Below are positions 44,855 through 50,636 of a stretch of DNA of 52,231 bases, piece after piece. Position numbers and translations under genes: made by a program. Source of the stretch: Allobosea sp. TND4EK4 (GTDB taxonomy: Bacteria; Pseudomonadota; Alphaproteobacteria; Rhizobiales; Beijerinckiaceae); the NCBI RefSeq assembly GCF_900156025.1, contig NZ_FTMO01000022.1, forward strand, positions 1 to 52,231. The letters run 5' to 3'. The notes beneath the pieces are model-generated. The model saw nothing but the letters and a program-made list of their open reading frames with translations. It searched no databases and was not told where the DNA came from. The number at the start of each line of letters is the position of its first letter. Within the stretch, counting starts at the first letter, position 1.

Positions 44855-44884
44855 TTATCAATTTATATAACTAAGTTATATAAT
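44855..44884 (+). promoter_or_regulatory. Operator-promoter of the HpaB-type oxygenase operon
   Basis: TTATCA (44855-44860) and a perfect TATAAT (44879-44884) are 18 bases apart. The operator TATATAA-CTAAG-TTATATA (44864-44882), perfect in both 7-base arms, fills the spacer and covers most of the -10 box, so a bound repressor would block RNA polymerase. Its architecture equals that at 39385-39403. Confidence 0.7.
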
Positions 44885-44926
44885 AATGATATCCAACTAA
44901 CCAGGCACTACGACGGGGAGCATGCG

Positions 44927-46396
44927 ATGATTCTGAGCGGCCGGGACTATCTGGAGAGCATCAGGGACGGGCGGACGATCTATGTCGGTGGCGAGCAGAT
45001 CAAGGACGCGACGACCCACCCGGCATTTCGCGGGGCGGCGCAGACTTTCGCAGCCATCTACGATCTGAAGGCCTCGCCCGAACTCCGCGACGAGATGACT
45101 TTCGAGGAAGGCGGCGAGCGCTTCTCGATGCACTATCTGCAACCGAGAACCCAGGAGGATCTGCGCCGGCGTCATCGTGCCCATCGCCGCATCACCGATT
45201 TCACGCTTGGTCTGATGGGGAGGACGCCGGATACCGTTGCCAGCAGCATCACGGGCATGACGCTCGCCCGCGAGGTGTTTGAGCGGCCAGGCGGCTATGC
45301 CGACAACCTCGAAAACATCTATCGGCATATGCGCCGCAATGACGTCTTCTGCACTTACGCGATCGTGCCTCCGCAGGGCGCGCGCAGCAAGGAATTCTAC
45401 AACAACAAGGTGCGGCAACCGGCCCTTCAGGTCACTGCGGAGGATGACCGCGGCGTGACGTTGAATGGCATGAAAATGCTCGCAACCAGCGCTGCATACG
45501 CGCATGAAGTTCTCATCGGCAATGTGATGCCGCTGGACGCGGCCCGCCGGAAGGAAGCTATCACCTGCGTCATCCCCCTGAATTTGCCGGGGCTTTCACT
45601 TTGGGCCCGCCGGCCGTTCAACCGCAGCGGCGAAGCTGAGTTCGATGCCCCGCTGACCGCAAGATACGACGAATCCGACTGCATGCTCGTCTTCAAGGAT
45701 GTACATGTGCCGTGGGAGAAGGTCATCGTTCACGACGACGCGGAACTCTCTCGTAATATTTACCATCATACCCCCGCGCATGTGATCGCCAACCATCAGT
45801 GCATGGTCCGGTTTTCGACCAAGATGAGGACGTTCCTCGGAATGGCGAACCTGATCACGCGAGCCACCGGAGCGCATGAGATTCCCGCTGTTCGCGAAGT
45901 TCTGGGCAGACTGGCCGCGGCCGAGGCGGGCTTCAGCGCGATGGTAGCCGGTCAGATCGAGAATTACGAGAAGGTCGGCGACTCCGGTGTAATGTACGGG
46001 CGGCGCGAGCTCTACGGGGCAATCCATTGGGCCATGGAGCAGCACAGCGCCATCATCGACACGCTTCGAGAGTTGATGGGGGGCGGGCATTTTCAGTTCC
46101 CCGCGGACATCGGCATTCTTCAGAATGAGGAATTGGCCGAGACTTTTCAGGAGCTCTGGGCCTCCGGCGCAATCTCCGCCGTCGATCGAATGCGCGTGTT
46201 CAAATTCGCGTGGGATCTCATCGGATCGGATCTCGCCAGCCGGGCTACATCCTATGAAAAGTTCTTCGTTGGGCCGGCCTTCGCCGTCAGGAACTACAAT
46301 TTCATCTATACGCCCTGGGATCGCTTCAGCAGCTCCATCGAGGACGCCATGGCTCGCTACGACGCGCCTATGCCCCTTGGAATTGCCGCTCAGTAA
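44927..46396 (+). CDS. HpaB-type FADH2-dependent aromatic monooxygenase
   Basis: Large component of a two-component flavin monooxygenase of the 4-hydroxyphenylacetate 3-hydroxylase family, 489 residues. The N-terminal domain starts SGRDYLESIRDGRTIYVGGE and contains FERPGGYADNLENIYRHMRR and YAIVPPQGARSKEF; the C-terminal domain has VPWEKVIVHDDAELSR, HQCMVRFSTKMRTFLGMANL and GGGHFQFPADIGILQN. The family ortho-hydroxylates phenols (or related ring systems) using FADH2 delivered by a separate reductase, here probably the one at 38804-39322. ATG 44927 follows GGGGAG by six bases. First gene of the rightward enzyme operon. The substrate cannot be read out; other members act on chlorophenols, nitrophenols, pyrrole- or peptide-bound phenols. 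Confidence 0.9.
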   Translation: MILSGRDYLESIRDGRTIYVGGEQIKDATTHPAFRGAAQTFAAIYDLKASPELRDEMTFEEGGERFSMHYLQPRTQEDLRRRHRAHRRITDFTLGLMGRTPDTVASSITGMTLAREVFERPGGYADNLENIYRHMRRNDVFCTYAIVPPQGARSKEFYNNKVRQPALQVTAEDDRGVTLNGMKMLATSAAYAHEVLIGNVMPLDAARRKEAITCVIPLNLPGLSLWARRPFNRSGEAEFDAPLTARYDESDCMLVFKDVHVPWEKVIVHDDAELSRNIYHHTPAHVIANHQCMVRFSTKMRTFLGMANLITRATGAHEIPAVREVLGRLAAAEAGFSAMVAGQIENYEKVGDSGVMYGRRELYGAIHWAMEQHSAIIDTLRELMGGGHFQFPADIGILQNEELAETFQELWASGAISAVDRMRVFKFAWDLIGSDLASRATSYEKFFVGPAFAVRNYNFIYTPWDRFSSSIEDAMARYDAPMPLGIAAQ

Positions 46397-46430
46397 ATCG
46401 CGTGAACCCAGTTAAACAGCGGAGTGATCG

Positions 46431-46946
46431 ATGACCACGCAACAGAGCGAGAGCAAAGCGATCGTCTTGGGACCCGATGACGGGGACAGCTTTTGGCAAC
46501 CTCTCCCCGCCAACGGCTTCGTTCGCAATCTCCTGAACACGGCGAAAACCGGTGGCGCTGCCCAATTCTCGATGGGGACCCAGACGGTCGCAGCAAACAG
46601 CTTCATCCGTGAACACACGCATGAGGATCATGAAGAGATCATCTTTGTTCTCCAGGGGCGGGGCATTGCCAGGATTGAAGGCGTCGATCATCCGCTGGAG
46701 GCAGGATCCTGCGCCTACATCGGATCGGGGATAAAGCACCATTTCCTCAACCCCAATGACGAGCCGCTAAGCTTCACAGTCTTGCTGATGCCGGGTGGTT
46801 TGGATGATTTCTTTGCCAGAATCGGACGGGCAAAGACGCCTGGAGACACGGCGCCCGAACCCTTTCCGCGCCCAGAGAACATCGCTGAAATCGAGCGGGA
46901 AACCGTGTTCGGGTGGGTCGATTCCAGCTTCAACCAGAAGAAATAG
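46431..46946 (+). CDS. Cupin-domain protein
   Basis: Single-cupin protein of 171 residues. Cupin motif 1 reads HTHEDHEEIIFVLQGRG (two to three His plus Glu as metal ligands) and motif 2 reads AGSCAYIGSGIKHHFLNPND. The N-terminal part KAIVLGPDDGDSFWQ, and a C-terminal helical tail ending FGWVDSSFNQKK, are reminiscent of cupins placed beside catabolic oxygenases. It might be a metal-dependent dioxygenase or isomerase acting on the hydroxylated product, or a ligand-binding accessory protein; the sequence does not decide. GGAG precedes the ATG. It follows the oxygenase gene by 34 bases and is followed by a strong hairpin. Confidence 0.85.
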   Translation: MTTQQSESKAIVLGPDDGDSFWQPLPANGFVRNLLNTAKTGGAAQFSMGTQTVAANSFIREHTHEDHEEIIFVLQGRGIARIEGVDHPLEAGSCAYIGSGIKHHFLNPNDEPLSFTVLLMPGGLDDFFARIGRAKTPGDTAPEPFPRPENIAEIERETVFGWVDSSFNQKK

Positions 46947-46954
46947 GCAATTCG

Positions 46955-46981
46955 CATTGGGCGCCGGAACGGCGCCCAATG
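46955..46981 (+). terminator. Strong intercistronic hairpin after the cupin gene
   Basis: A perfect 11-bp stem, CATTGGGCGCC / GGCGCCCAATG, with the 5-base loop GGAAC begins 8 bases after the cupin stop codon. It is followed by TTCTTGG, a weak T tract, and by the ribosome-binding site of the hydrolase gene. It probably attenuates rather than ends transcription, lowering expression of the last two genes. Confidence 0.5.
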
Positions 46982-46997
46982 TTCTTGGAGACCGGGA

Positions 46998-47822
46998 ATG
47001 AATCTCCGGCAATGGGCAGATGACGTAGCCGTGGAGGCTGTCACCCCCGATGGCGCCAACCTCAAGGGGTGGATGCGAGGATCGAGCTCGCGGACCTTGC
47101 TTCTTGTCAGTGGCCTGGGTGGAAGCGCAGCATTCTGGCGTGCAGCTTCCGCTGCGCTCGCACGCGACTTGCAGGTCCTGCGCTTTGACCAGAGAGGCAT
47201 CGGGCACAGCACGCGCGGAACGGCAGAGTGCACGATCCGCACACTGGCGGAGGACTGCCTGACCATGTTGGATGCAGCGGGCATCGAGCGCTGCGTCGTT
47301 CTCGGGCACTCGACTGGCGGCTGCATTGCCCAAACATTGACTTGCGTCGCACCCGACAGATTCGAGGGGGCGATCCTGAGCGGGACCTGGCTGAAGCCCG
47401 GCGCCTACATGCAGAGCCTTTTCGATGCGCGCCGGGAACTCCTGACTGTTTCTCCGGCAGCCTACGCGGTCAACGCGACGCTAATCTCCTATCCGCCGGA
47501 CTGGCTTCAGAAGAACATGCAGGTCGTTGCAGCATCTCGCGCAAACGCCCCGGCCTCGGCTGAGGCCCGAGCCATCGTCGAGCAGCGAATTGAGGCGTTG
47601 CTGGCATTCGACGGGACCGAACAAGCCTCTCAGCTTCAGCTTCCCATCCAAGTGTTCAGCGCCCGCGACGATCTCGTCATTCCGTCGTTCATGCAAGACG
47701 AATTGGTCGCTGCGTTGCCGCAGGCGAGTCTCGTGAACTTCAGGCAAGGAGGGCATTTTTTCCCCGTGTCGCGTCATGACGCTTTCGTCAGGAAAGTCCG
47801 TTCTTGGATCAAAAAACTATGA
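46998..47822 (+). CDS. Alpha/beta-fold hydrolase
   Basis: Serine hydrolase of 274 residues. The oxyanion strand is LLVSGLGGSAAFWRAAS, the nucleophile elbow VVLGHSTGGCIAQ (GxSxG), the acid is the Asp in VFSARDDLVIPSF, and the catalytic His is in GGHFFPVSRHD. The pattern fits C-C hydrolases, enol-lactonases or esterases of ring-cleavage pathways (3-oxoadipate enol-lactonase and meta-cleavage-product hydrolase-like), but the exact reaction is not determined. GGAG lies upstream of the ATG, right after the intercistronic hairpin. Its stop overlaps the next start as ATGA. Confidence 0.88.
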   Translation: MNLRQWADDVAVEAVTPDGANLKGWMRGSSSRTLLLVSGLGGSAAFWRAASAALARDLQVLRFDQRGIGHSTRGTAECTIRTLAEDCLTMLDAAGIERCVVLGHSTGGCIAQTLTCVAPDRFEGAILSGTWLKPGAYMQSLFDARRELLTVSPAAYAVNATLISYPPDWLQKNMQVVAASRANAPASAEARAIVEQRIEALLAFDGTEQASQLQLPIQVFSARDDLVIPSFMQDELVAALPQASLVNFRQGGHFFPVSRHDAFVRKVRSWIKKL

Positions 47823-48619
47823 AGAAGAACATCGTAACAATAGGTTTTGGATCGATAGCTGCCGACCTCATTCAACAACTGCAAGCCCAGAGCACGCGCT
47901 ACGCCGTTGCAGTGCTGTTGCGGCCCGGGTCTCAATCTCGAAGCCGTGTGCCAACTGATATCGCAGTTCTCGAGGATATCGCCCAGGTCTGCGAATTCGC
48001 ACCTGATCTTGTCGTAGAGGCGGCAGGCCACCAATCGGTACGCGACACCGTCCCCGCTCTGCTGGCCGCCGGTTTCCCGGTTCTACTGTCATCAATTGGC
48101 GCGCTAGGTGATGACGAATTCCGCAGCCGCCTCGAATGGACGGCAATGGAGCATGGAACTCGTATCATGCTCGCGTCCGGGGCTCTTGGCGCGCTTGACT
48201 ACGTTCGAGCTGTTCGAGATGCGCGAGAGCCCGTCATTACGTACGAGTCCCGCAAGCCGGTGAAGGCGTGGGAAGCCGAACTTCGGCAACTCGGGCAGGA
48301 GCCCGAAACCTTGTCCGAATCGATCACCCTTTTTGAAGGAAGTGCGCGTCAGGCAGCGGCCGCGTATCCGCAGAACCTAAACGTCGCCGCCGCCCTTGCT
48401 CTCGCTGGGACCGGTTTCGAAGGAATACGGGTCAAGGTGGTCTGCGATCCCGAGTTGCAAAGCAACGTGCATCTGGTGCGTGTCGATAGCGAGCTGGGAT
48501 CATTCGAGGCGAGAATCGCCAACTCCCCGTCGAAGTCGAACCCCAAGAGCTCACAAATCGTTGCTCACTCGCTCCATTCGGCGATTGGCCAGTTCTTTGC
48601 TCCGATAGTCATTCTATAG
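47819..48619 (+). CDS. L-aspartate-dehydrogenase-like enzyme (NadX family)
   Basis: NAD(P)-dependent dehydrogenase of 266 residues in the aspartate dehydrogenase / DUF108 family. It has a Rossmann opening MKKNIVTIGFGSIAADLIQQ, then LVVEAAGHQSVRDTVPALLA, SIGALGDDEF, IMLASGALGALDYVRAVRDA and the family's NLNVAAALALAGTGFEGIRV. The C-terminal half carries VDSELGSFEARIANSPSKSN. Known members oxidise L-aspartate to iminoaspartate, either for NAD synthesis or nitrogen release. There is no nadA or nadC beside it, and its start overlaps the hydrolase stop (ATGA), so here it seems to be a catabolic enzyme, perhaps acting on an aspartate-like amino acid or on an aldehyde/imine product. It ends 39 bases before an IS630 element, so following genes may have been lost. 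Confidence 0.8.
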   Translation: MKKNIVTIGFGSIAADLIQQLQAQSTRYAVAVLLRPGSQSRSRVPTDIAVLEDIAQVCEFAPDLVVEAAGHQSVRDTVPALLAAGFPVLLSSIGALGDDEFRSRLEWTAMEHGTRIMLASGALGALDYVRAVRDAREPVITYESRKPVKAWEAELRQLGQEPETLSESITLFEGSARQAAAAYPQNLNVAAALALAGTGFEGIRVKVVCDPELQSNVHLVRVDSELGSFEARIANSPSKSNPKSSQIVAHSLHSAIGQFFAPIVIL

Positions 48620-48658
48620 GGTATGGCGATCAGCACTGCCCGAACGAGCTATACTCTG

Positions 48659-49645
48659 GAACGTTTCCGGTTTAATCTGGGTCGTAGGCTGCGGCTTTGA
48701 AGTAATTTTCGCATTCGGCTGGCGAGAACAGGTCCACGATGGTGCCGACGGCATCCCAAAGGGCGCTGATCGAGCGCTCGGCTCTGGCTCGGAGCATGGC
48801 CTTGAGCTTTGCGAAGGCATTCTCGATCGGGTTCATGTCTCGGCTGTAAGGCGACAGGAAGGATAGCGTCGCGCCGGCGTGTTCGATCGCCTCGCGAACG
48901 CCGGCGGGCTTGTGAGCAGGCAGGTTATCCATCACGACGACATCGCCCCGTCTCAAGGTCGGAACCAGGACCTGCTCGACATAAGCCAGGAAGGCTGTGC
49001 CGTTCATGGCTCCTTCGTAGACGAAAAGGGCGGTCATGCCGCCGAGGCGCAGGGCTCCGGCGAAGGTCGTCGTCTTCCAACGCCCGTGAGGAATGACAGC
49101 CCGGCAGCGCTCGCCGCGCGGGGCACGGCCACACAGGCGGCCCATCTTGGTCGACAGGCCAGTCTCGTCGATGAAGACGAGGCGTTGCGGATCGAGATCG
49201 GGCTGGGCCTCGAACCAGTCCCGGCGCCGTCTCAGGACGTCGGGGCGCTCCTGCTCCAGTACATGGGCGGACTTTTTTGAACGTCCAGGTATGTGATCGC
49301 AGCCGCGCCATCATCTCGTTCAGCGTGATGTCCTGGCGGTCCTCGGTCAGCCCCACGATGAAGGCTTCTTGCGCATCGAGGCGTGATGCACGCCACCGGC
49401 CTTGAACACGCGCCGTCGTCTCGCCTAGCCGGGCCCTCGCGATCCAGCGGATCGCCGTCGAGTTTCCGATCCCTAACCGGGCCGCCTGCCGGGCTGAAAG
49501 CCCCGTGCTTGAAGCCGTCAAAACACGTCCACGCAGATCATCGCTCAGTGCTCGTGCCATCGCCCACCTCATCAACGATCACGTTGAATCAGCCGGCCGG
49601 CGCCACGTCACATCACACTCGATTCAACCAAGTCCGGAACCGCTC
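48659..49645. mobile_element. IS630-family insertion sequence
   Basis: About 987 bases. The ends read GAACGTTTCCGG (48659-48670) and, reversed, GAGCGGTTCCGG (49645-49634), 10 of 12 identical. The right end is flanked by TA (49646-49647), the usual IS630 target; the left flank is TG, so one flank has changed or the boundary is one or two bases off. It encodes a frameshifted transposase on the minus strand. Confidence 0.65.
48672..49560 (-). CDS. IS630-family transposase in two frames
   Basis: The first frame (49560 down) begins [20 protein letters not shown] and has the paired helix-turn-helix [20 protein letters not shown] plus [20 protein letters not shown]. At a run of six A residues (near 49275-49280, after TGG ACG TTC) the reading must shift by +1 to continue into the second frame, which has the region [18 protein letters not shown] with the first Asp, [12 protein letters not shown] with the second and [20 protein letters not shown] with the final Glu of the DDE triad. 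All three catalytic residues survive. The shift may be programmed, as in several IS630 elements, or a mutation; a homopolymer at the joint is compatible with either. The N-terminal start could also be at 49575. Confidence 0.75.
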
Positions 49646-49757
49646 TAGCTGGGCAAAGCGAGCATCGGATTGTCCGGAAGCGGACGTTTCGAGAGTCCGT
49701 AAAGGGCCCCGACCGGAAGCGTCGAGACGAGGCGGCCTCGGCTTGCGGCAGACTAAA

Positions 49758-50040
49758 TCATATCGCTATTTCAAACACATAAGTGTTCGCAGTTTTATCC
49801 TGAATGGCGCGCCATTTTCGGTCAAAGCTGGGCACCATGGTGCCAGCGTTGACGTTTCCCTGAACGAGACCTTCCGCGAGAGCCTGCTTCGGGCCGAGAA
49901 TGCGGATTTCGTCGGGGCCGATGACCACGCGATCGACGAACAGATGCAGCCAAGCGCGGCGGAATGCCGGGTCAGCGTTGCGCAACCTCCCCCGTACCTG
50001 AGTTGAGAAGGCGGCGACCTGCTCATCTGAGATGCGCGTG
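49758..50040 (-). pseudogene. Serine recombinase C-terminal relic
   Basis: The minus strand encodes RISDEQVAAFSTQVRGRL, DPAFRRAWLHLFVDRVVIGP, EIRILGPKQALAEGL and VPSFDRKWRAIQDK, the tail typical of large serine recombinases (after the zinc ribbon and coiled coil). The catalytic N-terminal domain and the recombinase domain are absent; upstream of about 50040 the frame is open but reads antisense to an IS3 relic, so similarity stops there. Confidence 0.65.
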
Positions 50041-50042
50041 CT

Positions 50043-50195
50043 ATGGATGAAGCGCCGGTCCTTCAGTTCGCCACGCTGAGCTGGGTCGACTGGTTCAACA
50101 ATCGCAGGCTGCTGGAGCCCATCGGCAACATCCCGCCGGCCGAGGCCGAGGAACGCTACTATGCCATGCTGGACGAGCCAGCCATGGCGGCGTGA
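50043..50195 (+). pseudogene. IS3-family orfB C-terminal relic
   Basis: The plus strand encodes LQFATLSWVDWFNNRRLLEP, IGNIPPAEAEERYYAML and DEPAMAA, then TGA. This is the characteristic last 50 residues of IS3-type integrase-core transposases. Everything before it is missing, since it abuts the recombinase relic on the opposite strand. Confidence 0.75.
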
Positions 50196-50291
50196 CTCAA
50201 ACGAAATGGCCTCCGGAAAACCCGCACTGTCCGCTACCTCGGCAGCGAGGTTGATGACGCTCTGATTTTGTCTGAACAGACCGATATCTGA
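50196..50291 (+). pseudogene. Tyrosine integrase C-terminal tail relic
   Basis: Directly after the IS3 relic, and in the same frame, the sequence reads RKTRTVRYLGSEVDDALILS then EQTDI and TGA. This resembles the end of XerC/D-like or transposon integrases (pattern STVRYLGxEVDDALxLSExTxI, which follows the catalytic Tyr region). Only about 25 residues survive. Confidence 0.5.
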
Positions 50292-50298
50292 TCGAGAC

Positions 50299-50321
50299 GG
50301 CGCGGCGGCTCCCGCCGCGCC
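50299..50321. repeat. Perfect GC-rich hairpin
   Basis: GGCGCGGCGG-CTC-CCGCCGCGCC, a 10-bp perfect stem with a 3-base loop, eight bases after the integrase relic stop. No T run follows on either strand. It may be the end structure of a lost element or block read-through towards the autotransporter gene. Confidence 0.4.
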
Positions 50322-50636
50322 GCGGCGGGCCAAAAAACCAGTTGTCTCCGCCACAGAGCAGGATGCTTGCGGTGTTTTGAACGTCCGCTCTTTGGCAGAG
50401 CGCCAACGTCAGGACGTGGCGCATCGCGCCCGGACCACCGGCCAGGGATTTTGGCCCATGGCCGACGTCCAGAATGTCGGGTTTCCGACTACCAGTAAGG
50501 CGCTCTTTGCCGGAGGTCACGACCACGCATTTACGCTCCGCTAACCATACCGGATGGCAAATCGCAGGGAGAGCCGGGGCTGCTTCCCGGTGATTCGGCC
50601 GGCCTGGCGATGCGCCCTCCGGTGCCGGGGGGCAGG
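50322..50636. other. Region upstream of the autotransporter gene
   Basis: About 315 bases without a recognisable gene. Frames on the minus strand here are extensions of antisense frames and show no family motif. The stretch should hold the autotransporter promoter, but I see no convincing -35/-10 pair. Confidence 0.4.
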
